The translations under genes were made by a program, and so were the position numbers. From NCBI GenBank assembly GCA_030068145.1, contig JAPJBO010000533.1, positions 62,001 to 126,000 of the forward strand: DNA of 64,000 bases, written 5' to 3'. Shown here in pieces: positions 48,367 through 58,459 of this stretch (position 1 is the stretch's first letter; every line of letters begins with the position of its first letter). The notes under the pieces were generated by a model. It was not told where the DNA came from and searched no databases. It saw only the letters and a list, made by a program, of their open reading frames with translations. This DNA comes from Diplonema papillatum (taxonomy: Eukaryota > Euglenozoa > Diplonemea > Diplonemida > Diplonemidae).

Positions 48367-50010
48367 TTGAGTTCTTTTAAGTACATGAACCACATGGATT
48401 AGCATGCACTGCCTCGATAGCCAGGTTATCGGATGACGTCGTCACCTGCCATTGCGTCGTCAAGGTCGAGCATTTGTGGCGCTAGCGGGATTTGGCTTTC
48501 TTGCGATTCCAAAGACTGAGTCGGCGAGTACGAGGGCGGGCAGGAATGCCTGTTTTCCACTTTCGAGGGCATTGGTGTGCCCGTGGTTCCCGGTCGTTTC
48601 GGAGAGCTGCTTGCCCTCGGTACCTTCTTCTTCCTTCGTTGCACCCCTGAGTCGGGTGTGGTCGTCTTCGTCTTCTTCCGCTTGCGGCCGGCGATCGGGC
48701 CTCCCTTCGGGGTGCCGAGCACCCTCTTCTTCAGCGCTGGTCGTTCGCTGGTTCCTGGCGTTGGTGGCGGCCTCTTGGTCGCCCGTCCGGTCGTCGCCGT
48801 CCCCTTTTTCGTTGCCGCGAGCGGCGCTCGCGCCGCTCGCTTTCCTACTGGCGTTTCCCGTTGTACACCCACCTGGGTGGGTGAGGAGGGCCTCTTCTTC
48901 TTGTTGCGTCCGGGGGTTGACTGGACGTTCGGCTTGTTGGACTGGTGGTGGCCGCGGCTGCAACATGCCGCCGGTCGCCTCTGCGTCAGCGTAGGCAGCA
49001 TTTTGCACTCTTGGCAGGTTCCTCTGCCATGCGTGCGGCAGGCATGATGCCCGCTGCGGCAACACGCCGCCGCCGTCTTGCACTCGCCGCATTTCGTCGT
49101 GCTGTGCTCTGTGCACACCGAGATCGGCTGCCCATCGTTCGCGTGGTGATGGTGCCGGCAGCACATCTCTACCGTGGGAACGTCCCTTCGGACGAGTCCT
49201 CTGCACGCCTCACACTTCCCTTTGTGATGGGTCGCGCACGTGACGATTGCCTTCTCTATACCGACACCCGGCGGTCTGGGTGCAGTTGTGGTGGGGCAGG
49301 CAGGGCCCACCTCGCCGCTCTCCCGGTCGTCCAGTCAGGGTACGTCGGGCACTGCGTCCCTACATCGCTTCCTTTCACTTGTTCCTCAAGTATCGTCCCC
49401 GTGTGTGCCTCGCGAAAGCGTGGCCTGGGCCGTATACCCGATATCCCCGTGATGCCCATGAACGACAGCGACGTCGTCGGGCACACCCTCTCTCCTCTCA
49501 TGCAGCTTCCCAGCCCTTGCTGTGCCGCCAGCTTGTCCAACGCGCTCATCATGCAGCGCAGGACGTTTCCCCGTTCTCTCACCCCCTTCGGCGCATTCCC
49601 GTGCAGCGGCATGCTGAGGCCCGAGAAGAGTTCAAAGTCGATCGCAAGCTCTAGCATTGACGCCTGCCCGTTCTCGGTCCATTGCATGTCCGACAGCCAC
49701 GCTACCAACGCATAAAACGTCGGTAGTCCCCAGGTCTTGTTCCGCTCCCACGTCCACGCCGGGGCAATCCGCGCGAAGGGGTGGTCAAATTTCTCGGCAG
49801 GCATCGCATTCGCTCTCGACCAGGGGGTCGTGGGGTTCCTGGCCACCCAGCCACGTGCTTCGAGCCCAGCCCGTTCCGCAAGGATTTCAGCCATCATCTC
49901 CTGGAGCCGCCTCGAGAATTGGGCATTCTCGGGTACTACCACACCGTGTTCCAGCGTGCATCTGGGCCAGTCGGCCCGGTTGGCTGCCATCAGCTCGGCA
50001 TGTGCCTTGC
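48367..50010 (-). mobile_element. LINE copy A, unit 4
   Basis: 1,644 bp with the 33-bp duplications. Frames at 48426-49310 and 49256-50010. One base differs from the other A copies at about 49736 (Thr for Ala in the WERNKxWG motif). Confidence 0.9.
48426..49310 (-). CDS. LINE Cys/His-rich ORF, copy A unit 4
   Basis: 294 residues, identical to unit 2 copy A. Confidence 0.65.
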   Translation of the reverse strand: MGPACPTTTAPRPPGVGIEKAIVTCATHHKGKCEACRGLVRRDVPTVEMCCRHHHHANDGQPISVCTEHSTTKCGECKTAAACCRSGHHACRTHGRGTCQECKMLPTLTQRRPAACCSRGHHQSNKPNVQSTPGRNKKKRPSSPTQVGVQRETPVGKRAARAPLAATKKGTATTGRATKRPPPTPGTSERPALKKRVLGTPKGGPIAGRKRKKTKTTTPDSGVQRRKKKVPRASSSPKRPGTTGTPMPSKVENRHSCPPSYSPTQSLESQESQIPLAPQMLDLDDAMAGDDVIR

Positions 50011-50043
50011 CAATTGGTCCCCCACGAAATGAGTGGTATAGCA

Positions 50044-52154
50044 TTGAGTTCTTTTAAGTACATGAACCACATGGATTAGCATGCACTGCCTTGAAAGTCA
50101 GGTTATCGGATGACGTCGTCACCTGCCATTGCGTCGTCAAGGTCGAGCATTTGTGGAGCTAGCGGGGTTTGGCTTTCTTGCGATTCCAGAGACTGAGTCG
50201 GCGAGTACGAGGGCGGGCACGTGTGTCCGTTTTTCACTTTCGAGGGCATTGGTGTGCCCGTGGTCCCCGGTCGTTTCTGAGAGCTGCTTGCCCTCGGTTC
50301 CTTCTTCTTCCTTCGATGCACCCCTGAGTCGGGGGTGGTCGCCTTCGTCTTCTTCCGCTTGCGGCCGGCGATCGGGCCTTCCTTCGGGGTGCCTAGCACC
50401 CTCTTCTTCAGCGCTGGTCGTTCGCTGGTTCCTGGCGTTGGTGGCGGCCTTTTGGTCGCCCGTCCGGTCGTCGCCGTCTCCTTTTTCGTTGCCGCGGGCG
50501 GCGCTTGCGCCGCTCGCTTTCCAACTGGCGTTCCCCGTTGTACGCCCACCTGGGTGGGTGAGGAGGGCCTCTTCTTCTTGTTGCGTCCGGGGGTTGACGG
50601 GACGTTCGGTTCGTTGGACTGGTGGTGGCCGCGGCGGCAACATGCCGCCGGTCGCCTCTGCGTCAGCGTAGGGAGCCTCTTGCACTCTTGGCAGGTTCCT
50701 CTGCCATGCGTGCGGCAGGCATGATGCCCGCTGCGGCAACACGCCGCCGCCGTCTTGCACTCGCCGCACTTCGTCGTGCTGTGCTCTGTGCACACCGCGA
50801 TCGGCTGCCCATCGTTCGCGTGGTGATGGTGCCGGCAGCACATCTCTACCGTGGGCACGTCCCTTCGGACGAGTGCTCTGCACGCCTCACACTTCCCTTT
50901 GTGATGGGTCGCGCACGTGACGAGTGCCTTCTCTCCGGCATATGCACGGGGTCTGGGTGCAGTTGTGGTGGGGCAGGCAGGGCCCACCTCGCCGCTCTCC
51001 CGATCGTCCAGTCAGGGTACGCCGGGCACTGCGTCCCTACATCGCTTCCTTTCACTTGTTCCTCAAGTATCGTCCCCGTGTGTGCCTCGCGAAAGCGTGG
51101 CCTGGGCCGTATACCCGATATCCCCGTGATGCCCATGAACGACAGCGACGTCGTCGGGCACACCCTCTCTCCTCTCATGCAGCTTCCCAGCCCTTGCTGT
51201 GCCGCCAGCTTGTCCAACGCGCTCATCATGCAGCGCAGGTCGTTTCCCCGTTCTCTCACCCCCTTCGGCGCATTCCCGTGCAGCGACATGCTGAGGCCCG
51301 AGAAGAGTTCAAAGTCGATCGCAAGCTCTAGCATTGACGCCTGCCCGCTCTCGGTCCACTGCATGTCAGACAGCCACGCTACCAACGCATAAAACGTCGG
51401 TAGTCCCCAGGTCTTGTTTCGCTCCCACGTCCATGCCGGGGCAATCCGCGCGAAGGGGTGGTCAAACTACTCGGCAGGCATCGCATCCGCTCTCGACCAG
51501 GGGGTCGTGGGGTTCCTGGCTACCCAGCCACGTGCTTCGAGCCCTGCACGTTCCGCAAGGATTTCAGCCATCATCTCCTGGAGCCGCCTCGATAAGTGGG
51601 CGTTCCCCGGTACAACCACACCATGTTCCAGCGTGCATCGGGGCCACTCGGTTCGGTTGGCCGCCATCAGCCCGGCGTGTGCTTCCCGCCGGCGAATGTG
51701 TGAGTATGCGTCGCAGTCCCAGTAGATATGCTGTTCGTTCTCCGTCACGCCGCTCCCACAGTGCTTGCAGCTGGGCGCCTGCGGCTCAGCTCCAGCCTGC
51801 CTCATCCGCGACGTGAACTCCGCCGTGTTCACACCCCCCGCAATCGCAACTCGAATTAGCTTCGCCGTGTGCGCGGAACATTCCCTCGTCTTCCAGAACG
51901 CATTCGTGCGCTCCAAGTCGGCTCTTTCCAGCCCCTGATATCCTGGCCTTCTCGCCATCAGTCGGGCCCACGTCCTCGTTCTCAGGTCCGCCCTCACTTC
52001 GTGCCCCCTCTTCGAGGGCGACGAGGCCAGCGGGTCGAACACTGCACCATTCCGTCGTAGCGTGCGAGATAGGGGCCCAGGCTCCCATATGTGTCCACAC
52101 TCCTCCATGCTCCTCATCGCCAGCCCGACTGGGCCGAGGGGTTGGTCCCCCTCG
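50044..52154 (-). mobile_element. LINE copy B, unit 4 (cut by array border)
   Basis: Same as the other B copies, but the last about 90 bp of its truncated 5' side are replaced at 52154 (ccccctcg then acgccggg). Frames at 50103-50987 and 50846-52154 (TAG at 51467). Confidence 0.88.
50103..50987 (-). CDS. LINE Cys/His-rich ORF, copy B unit 4
   Basis: 294 residues, identical to unit 1 copy B. Confidence 0.65.
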   Translation of the reverse strand: MGPACPTTTAPRPRAYAGEKALVTCATHHKGKCEACRALVRRDVPTVEMCCRHHHHANDGQPIAVCTEHSTTKCGECKTAAACCRSGHHACRTHGRGTCQECKRLPTLTQRRPAACCRRGHHQSNEPNVPSTPGRNKKKRPSSPTQVGVQRGTPVGKRAAQAPPAATKKETATTGRATKRPPPTPGTSERPALKKRVLGTPKEGPIAGRKRKKTKATTPDSGVHRRKKKEPRASSSQKRPGTTGTPMPSKVKNGHTCPPSYSPTQSLESQESQTPLAPQMLDLDDAMAGDDVIR

Positions 52155-54184
52155 ACGCCGGGAGCCCGCTCAGCCCGAGCGGAGCGCCAGGTCTCCGAGT
52201 AGTGGCAGTGTTTGCTCGAGCAACGACGGCGGCCCGTCTCGATCCGACAATCTATAGATCCATCCGACGTAGTCGTTCGCGGCGAATCACGCCACTGGGA
52301 GTTGTGGCACAGCGGCTATGCGGGGTACGTCACGTTCTTGTTTCGATTGTTCGTGCTGTGCGCGAAGGCGAGTAGAGGGTGATTTTCTACTCGATGCGAA
52401 CTTCTGCAGCGACGTGCTGTGCACACACTGAGCTGTTCCGGATACTACATAAGCAGTATGGGCCCTGGGGGGAAAGATAGGTTGGTTGCTTGGCTTGTCC
52501 GTATGCAGGCACTGACTTTTCCCGTTTAGGCCTTCAGCTGTTCCGAACGGTGCCTACTACACATTACTAACATAACTTACACGCACTCGTTGCTCGCCTG
52601 TCGGGGCTCAGGTTCTGGCGGCTGCTTGCGAGCTTCGAGTGGCACTGCGGCTTTCGCCACGCCATCCGAAAATGCGAAGGAATCCTGGGGGGACGTGGGC
52701 CCGGTCCGGGAGGGCAAGTTCTCAAGATCAGTCGCTGTTGTTGAAGATCCATTGATCGGGAAATCCTTCTTCAGAACCATGCGATTCAACTCGCGGACCG
52801 AGAACGAGCATCACGTATCCAACACCCAGTTATGCTGAGACAGTGCGTGACCGATTCGGACACTTCAGTGTGAACACACAGCACGTCACTGCAAAAAGTT
52901 CGCTGCGTACCAACCTACTCGGCTCTGCGCAGAGCACGAACATGAAGCCGCAGTGCCGCACGGAAACTGAGCACCAGCTCAGGCTGAGTAGCTTCGCAAT
53001 GAAGCGACAACCTCAACGGTCCCAGAACCGTGAGTCGAACCAAAAAGAGTTTCCTTCAACCAGTGTACAGTAGTGGTATGTCCTTGGACAGAGTGAGCCA
53101 ATGCCTCTCATCTCACCTTTAAGACACGGCTGTGCCACGCATGCTCTTGACAGAAGCTAGCATCCGGCATTGTGCATGCGTGTTACCGTCGTTGGTATTG
53201 ACAAGGGACTTCATCGGTCGCTCGAGTGAGCTTCGCTACTTCACCGCCGTAGGTTCCCCTGCCCTGGGAGGCCTGCTTGGCTGTCCTTGGAGTGTGCTTC
53301 CATGTCAATGCTGCTTCGTTTTTGGACTTCTTCCGGTTTCGCACGATCATTGACGATTCCCAACGCCCAGTCTTCCCTTGGTGCACGGCTCGCGTCCCGT
53401 CTCTGTAGTCCGTCTCTCGCGCTTGACTTCGTGTTTCCATCGGGCCTGCTTGCGTTGCCATTCCGATGAGTAGTTCCTGTGGGCGGAACCTGCCGTACGA
53501 GGTGGCAGCTTTGCGGAGTCGCCTGCGGCACGGCGCGCACCTTTTTACCGGCCTTCCTCGCTGTCTGCTCTCGTGCGTGGGCCCGTGGGCCCACGCACGA
53601 GAGGGTCCTTGTGTTCAGCGGCCGTGATCCCGCCTCTCCAGTAACTACAGTAGTGGCAGGACCTTCGCCACAGGCTTCGGCACATCCGGAAAGAGAAGTT
53701 CCGGGTAGAAGAATTCTGCGCAAGATCTTTCCAGCGCCCCTTTCTGACTCAGAGTCACACGGAAGTGTTCGTTCTTGTAGATAACAACGAAGTCACGTTG
53801 GGTCTCGCCTGCGGCCTGGGCTCCTGAGCCTGCCTCAGGCTGAGGCTGGAGTCGTCCATCATTGATGTCGATTCACACTCTCACTCTTCTTGGCACCCGA
53901 ACCTACTCAGTACGCACATAGGCTACCGCGCGGCCAGTGAGACAAATTCAGTGCAAGCCATTCTCCTTGAAACGATGCCTCGATAAGGACCTTATTAAGG
54001 TTGGCCGTGCAGGAAAGTTCATGACAAGGAGGTGGCTAAAGTCTGATGTGGTGGTGTGGTGGGGAAGACTCGTCTGCCAGCTGTCAAATTTCTCGAAAGA
54101 TCCAAATTCACTCACGGGGCAAAGCTGAGGCCAAAATGTGACGGGAATGTCGCGAAAAAGGTTCCGAAAGCGATTTCGAGCCCA
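52155..54184. other. non-coding, nothing recognised
   Basis: Frames of 60-160 codons occur on both strands with no domain. A palindrome cgtgggcccgtgggcccacg lies at 53576-53600. I see no gene, RNA or known element. Confidence 0.4.
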
Positions 54185-54316
54185 AATACACTGTGAAATC
54201 CTTTGTGTAATTCTTGTGTAATTTTGTGTAATGCTTTGTGTAATTTTGTGTAATTTCTTGTGTAATTTTGTGTATGCTTTGTGTAATTTTGTGTACACAA
54301 TGTGTAATTTTGTGTA
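54185..54316. repeat. TGTGTAATTT minisatellite
   Basis: Irregular tandem units of (c)ttgtgtaattttgtgtaatg type, about 10-18 bp each. They create ITQNYTK-type repeats in the minus-strand frames. Confidence 0.85.
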
Positions 54317-54856
54317 CACAAAAGCCACACTGGCTGAGGGACCTCGCACAGATGCATCCCCAGGGGAAGTGCTCGGGTTTGAAGAAGAGCCGCATGGTTG
54401 GGCAACCACCATGGGTGGCTACAGCCACCGGTGGTTGCCATCCTAGTGGCTGTCGGGGGTTATTCCTCTCCTACGCTGTCGGTAGGGATCCCGCTTTCGC
54501 AACAGGGAGAAGAGTACTCCACTGAAACCTGTGGCATGAATCTGTGCAACGAGTGTCGACGCTCCCGGCTTCGTGAAGTTCACTGCAGATGCCAGGAAAC
54601 TGGAAGGAAACAATGCGAATAAGCAGTTCCACAGCCTAGAAGGTGCCCACAGTGTGGCAGATGTTTCCAAAAGGATGGGCAAGCTCACGAGCCCAGTGCC
54701 AGCAGTAGTAGGGCCCATCGTCCCATGACCCCAGATTCCGGGCCAGGTACAGTCTCACAACACAAGGGGTTCTTCTTCGCCCCTCAGCCTCAGTCAATCG
54801 CAGTTAGATGGCTTTCCGCACAGGCTCATCCGACTCGCTTGCAAGCAGTTCTCGTT
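54317..54856. other. non-coding with AGCCACCGGTGGC motif
   Basis: The motif cluster gggtggctacagccaccggt ggttgcc lies at 54413-54440. A short frame (54398-54622) includes CGMNLCNECRRSRLREVHCR, a possible zinc knuckle, but it is too short to call. Confidence 0.4.
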
Positions 54857-55263
54857 TTCCTTCCTTCCTTCCTTCCTTCCTTCCTTCCTTCCTTCCTTCC
54901 TTCCTTCCTTCCTTCCTTCCTTCCTTCCTTCCTTCCTTCCTTCCTTCCTTCCTTCCTTCCTTCTTCCTTCCTTCCTTCCTTCCTTCCTTCCTTCCTTCCT
55001 TCCTTCCTTCCTTCCTTCCTTCCTTCCTTCCTCCTTCCTTCCTTCCTTCCTTCCTTCTTCCTTCCTCCTTCCTTCCTTCCTTCCTTCCTTCCTTCCTTCC
55101 TTCCTTCCTTCCTTCTTCCTTCCTTCCTTCCTTCCTTCTTCCTTCCTTCCTTCCTTCCTTCCTTCCTTCCTTCCTTCCTTCCTTCCTTCCTTCCTTCCTT
55201 CCTTCCTTCCTTCCTTCCTTCCTTCCTTCCTTCCTTCCTTCCTTCCTTCCTTCCTTCCTTCCT
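54857..55263. repeat. TTCC microsatellite
   Basis: About 400 bp of (ttcc)n with rare ttc and cctcc slips. The open frames over it (FLPS and EGRK repeats) are composition artefacts. Confidence 0.97.
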
Positions 55264-55829
55264 ATGTAGCAGTGTTGCGCCTGTGCAGCCGTAGTACTGC
55301 ACAGGTGCTCCAATGGGCATCGTCTGCACCACAGAATTGAAAGTCTTGTGACTTTTTTTGAAGGGTTCTCATTTTCTTGCACGACTGTGTATCGTTCAAG
55401 GCATAGTTTCTTGCCATGCCAAAAACAGCCAGCCCTGGGGCTGCCCCAACTATGGTTGAGATCCCTTTTGGCTGGGCACCTGGTATTGACCGCCATTGGA
55501 GTCGTGTCTGCAGTTTGCAGGTATTCCCAGGCGGGGACTTCTGCGTCCGTGATATCTCAAAAATTTCCGAGTGCCCGAAGTGGTCCAGGCAGTGTGGGGT
55601 ATAGCCACCAGCCACCGGTGGCTCAGAATGGCTGGAAACAAAATTCAACTAGCATACCCAAAAAAGCTCAAAAAAGTGAAAAAAAAGTGTTGAAACTGGA
55701 TTTTAAGCCTCGATTGAGGATTTTTGAGCAATTCTTTTTCAGTTTGCACCCCCCCCCTTCCCCCAGAAGCCCTTTCGGAATCTCTGGCGGCTTCTCCTGG
55801 GCCTGATCCTGCCATTTCTTGCTCCTGGA
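55264..55829. other. non-coding, nothing recognised
   Basis: Contains an agccaccagccaccggtggct cluster at about 55607-55627 and a C-run at 55748-55758. No gene is seen. Confidence 0.4.
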
Positions 55830-57005
55830 AGCCGGTCCACAGGAGCAGATCTTTTTCGACGAACTTTTGCTCGATATCAGCTCCGATGAAAATCTGCGAA
55901 AAATGGAGCCAAGGACGAAAAATTATGAACGTGGCAGTGTTCGGGACGTTGACACATGTGGAAATGGAAATCGTGAAAACGGAAATAAGCGTTGGAAAAT
56001 ATGGAAAGTTTCACCAGAGTCAATGCCCGCAGGTGGGGGTTTTTCTCCGGTTTTTCTCCAGAGTCAATGCCCGCAGGACCGGTTTTTTTCCTCTTGCATC
56101 CGACGAGGGAACAGAATTGCGCCGGTAGGTTCGACCTTTTTGGCTTGGGTCTATGGTAGCGGTGTTTTGGTTAGGGAGTCGATTCCCGCCCTTCCCAATG
56201 AAAACCCACTACCAGGTTTTCCGCGCCCGGTGCTCTGCATCTCGAAAGGTCCCACGAACCACGCGCTTACGCTATGACCCCCGGACCTATTTTTCACAGA
56301 TCTCTTCATCGGAGTTGAAAGCGAGCAATTTTTTGTCGAAAAAGTGCTGTGCCGTGGACCAGCGAAGAAATTTCACCAACCAGGGAATCGATTCCCGCCC
56401 TTCCCAATGAAACCTGGTAGTTTCCGCGCCCGGTGCTCAGCATCTCGCAAGGTCCCGAGAACCACGCGCTTACTTTATAGCCCCCGGCCCTATTTTTCAC
56501 AGATCTCTTCATCGGAGCTGATATCGAGCAAAAATTCGTCGAAAAGGTCTGCCACGTGGACCAGCGAAGAAATGTCACCAACAAGGGATCGATTCCCGTC
56601 CTTCCCAGTGTAAACCTGGTTATCTCCTCGCCCGGTGCCCTGCACCTCGTAGGGACCCACGAACCACGCACATGATTTTTGATCTCCGAGTCTACTTTTC
56701 ACGGATCTCTTCATCGGAGCTGAAAGCGAGCAAAAAATCGTCGAAAAAGGTGTGCTACATGGACCAGCGAAGAAAAACCACCAACCAGAGGATCGATTCC
56801 CACCTCGCCAGTGTTTACCTGGTAGTTTCCACGCCCGGTGCCCTGCAACTTGGAAGGGTCCACGAACCACGCACATACCTTTTTTCCTCGAGTCGATTCT
56901 TCACGGATCTCTTCATCGGAGCTGAAAGCGAGCAAAAAATCGTCGTAAAAGGTCTGCCACGTCAACCAGCGGGAAAATGCCACGAACCAGGGTATTCACT
57001 ACTAT
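55830..57005. repeat. about 205-bp tandem repeat with an inverted unit
   Basis: Units begin cagatctcttcatcggagct, continue with cgtcgaaaaggtctgccac gtggaccagcgaag, (a)tcgattcccgcccttccca, ttccgcgcccggtgc, and end cacgaaccacgcgc. Repeats of tcgattccc lie near 56172, 56388, 56587 and 56791. A piece of the same unit lies inverted at 55835-55905. No gene is supported. Confidence 0.8.
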
Positions 57006-57041
57006 GTGAGCGCACCAGCAAACCAGAAAAGCCAGAGACAG

Positions 57042-57069
57042 GCCCGATTCTGGGGGGGGGGGGGGGGGG
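57042..57069. repeat. G homopolymer run
   Basis: About 18 G. One of several long G or C runs in the window. Confidence 0.9.
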
Positions 57070-57354
57070 GGTCGCTAAAAAACGGAAATGAGGCGAAACC
57101 CATGGTTTCTACGCGTTTTCCCGGCATTTTTGCCCCCCTACCCCGGGTTTTTCACCAAAAGAAAACTTTTCGAAATCTCAGCCATTCTGAGCCATCGAGC
57201 CATCGAGCCACCAGTGGCTGGCCAGCCAGTGGCTGCCACTGGCTGCCAGTGGCTGTCCCCCACACTGGTCCAGGTGACCAGAAGTAGCGGAGTCGTCCGA
57301 GTTGTCATGTCGACCCTGCACAAACTATTTTTTTTTTCCAACTATTTTTTTTTG

Positions 57355-57490
57355 TCGGTGAGAAAAAACACGCAGTCTTTTTTCGCTTGGTCTTATTCTC
57401 CCAACAATATAGGTGAACACCCAAACACACACCTTCTCCCTTTCCGATTTTTTGCGCCACTGACCCGCAGGTCAGAAAAAATTTCAAAGT
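57355..57490 (+). repeat. split direct repeat A1
   Basis: tcggtgagaaaaaacacgca...aaaaaatttcaaagt. Identical to A2 at 62306-62441. Confidence 0.92.
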
Positions 57491-57502
57491 CGAGACCAGA
57501 AT

Positions 57503-58459
57503 ATGCCGCCGAAGGCGCAGGCGAGAAACGGGGATGAACTTCTGGAACGGGAGAAGAGGATGGAGGAGCTGGAGCGGTCGCTTAAAGAGCGCGAGGATAA
57601 GCTGAGGGAGGCTGAAGAGCGGCTGAAAGAGCAGCAGCAGCAGCGGGGAAGACCGCTGGAGGACCCGGATGAACCGCGGGCGAAGCGAAGCAGGCCAGCA
57701 CCACAACAGGAGTTGCGTCCCGAAGCGTTGCTGCCGATGTTGGACGTCGATCGGGCGGGGGCCATCTTTGATGCCTTCGAGGATGAGTACCCGGGCTTCT
57801 GGCAGAAGATGGACGCCGATGCGCTGCAGGAATTGGCCCTGGCGGGCGATGAGCGGGAGGCGTTGGAGCTATTGGACCGGCACGTGCCCCCAGTGGGAAA
57901 TAGTATGGTGCTTGACGAGGATGAGGAAGACGACTTCAAGATGCTGGAGGCGACATTTTGGAAGGACGCTCCTATCGGGGTCGGGGGTTTTGCTCTTCTC
58001 GAAGGTACGGTGTCACGCCTGTACAGGTTTCGCAGCAATAGGGAACTGCAGGAGAGACGGGATGATGTGACTACCAAAGTCCGGGAGCACCTGCGAATGC
58101 GGGGTCCGATGGCCACGCCGATGTGGCTGCTAAAGCTGACTCGGCTGTTCAACGAGTACGAACAGCTGCAGGCGGTCTACGACACGCGGAACCCGGCTGC
58201 AGGGGTGGAAATGCGAGGAATACAGGAGGCCTCGCGCCTTCCACGACACGTCGCAGAAGCACGCCGGCGTCTGAAAGCTACAATCAGGCAGCGCGGCAGC
58301 GACCGGAGTACGAGTGCGAAGGGGCCGTCGGCAATTTGCCATAACTTCCGCAATGGGCGTTGCATGCGCGAACGCTGTAGATTCAGGCATGTAGCGGCGC
58401 CGCAACGGGTATCGGTGCCGCCCTCGGGCAAGCGGAACGCACCTCCAAAAAACGAATGA
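57503..58459 (+). CDS. gag-like protein with coiled coil and CCCH zinc finger
   Basis: This is the first protein of the tyrosine-recombinase retrotransposon and probably packages its RNA. It has 318 residues. The N-terminus is a strong coiled coil (EREKRMEELERSLKERED, KLREAEERLKEQQQQRG, residues about 12-52). A helical middle follows (LPMLDVDRAGAIFDAFEDEY, LARLFNEYEQ-like LTRLFNEYEQLQAVYDTRNP). Near the C-terminus is a CCCH finger CHNFRNGRCMRERCRFRH at residues 279-296, spacing C-x7-C-x4-C-x3-H. CCCH fingers bind RNA; many retroelement gags use CCHC knuckles instead. The start follows A1 by 12 bp. The stop codon shares bases with the ATG of the RT frame (ATGA). Confidence 0.8.
   Translation: MPPKAQARNGDELLEREKRMEELERSLKEREDKLREAEERLKEQQQQRGRPLEDPDEPRAKRSRPAPQQELRPEALLPMLDVDRAGAIFDAFEDEYPGFWQKMDADALQELALAGDEREALELLDRHVPPVGNSMVLDEDEEDDFKMLEATFWKDAPIGVGGFALLEGTVSRLYRFRSNRELQERRDDVTTKVREHLRMRGPMATPMWLLKLTRLFNEYEQLQAVYDTRNPAAGVEMRGIQEASRLPRHVAEARRRLKATIRQRGSDRSTSAKGPSAICHNFRNGRCMRERCRFRHVAAPQRVSVPPSGKRNAPPKNE

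Larger units (their letters stand above)
33610..52154. repeat. higher-order tandem array of LINE-plus-satellite units
   Basis: Four units (the first lacks its left part, the last its right part), each in the order LINE A, short target piece, LINE B, satellite. Unit starts lie 4,934 bp apart (38319 to 43253) and 5,114 bp apart (43253 to 48367). The 180-bp difference equals one satellite monomer. Units differ at only a few bases, so amplification is recent. The edges at 33609 and 52154 cut inside LINE A and LINE B respectively. Confidence 0.92.

Noticed and set aside
33643-52375. Plus-strand frames of 130-256 codons across the LINE array (Val/Ala/Arg-rich)
   Set aside because: They are antisense to the LINE frames, which carry conserved Cys/His motifs and the post-RT knuckle. 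The antisense products have no domain.
54804-55496. Lys/Arg/Glu/Gly repeat protein and Phe-Leu-Pro-Ser repeat protein
   Set aside because: Both are direct products of the TTCC microsatellite.
57484-58152. Ser-rich 222-codon minus-strand frame
   Set aside because: It is antisense to the gag-like coiled-coil gene; Ser comes from its Glu/Ala/Arg codons.
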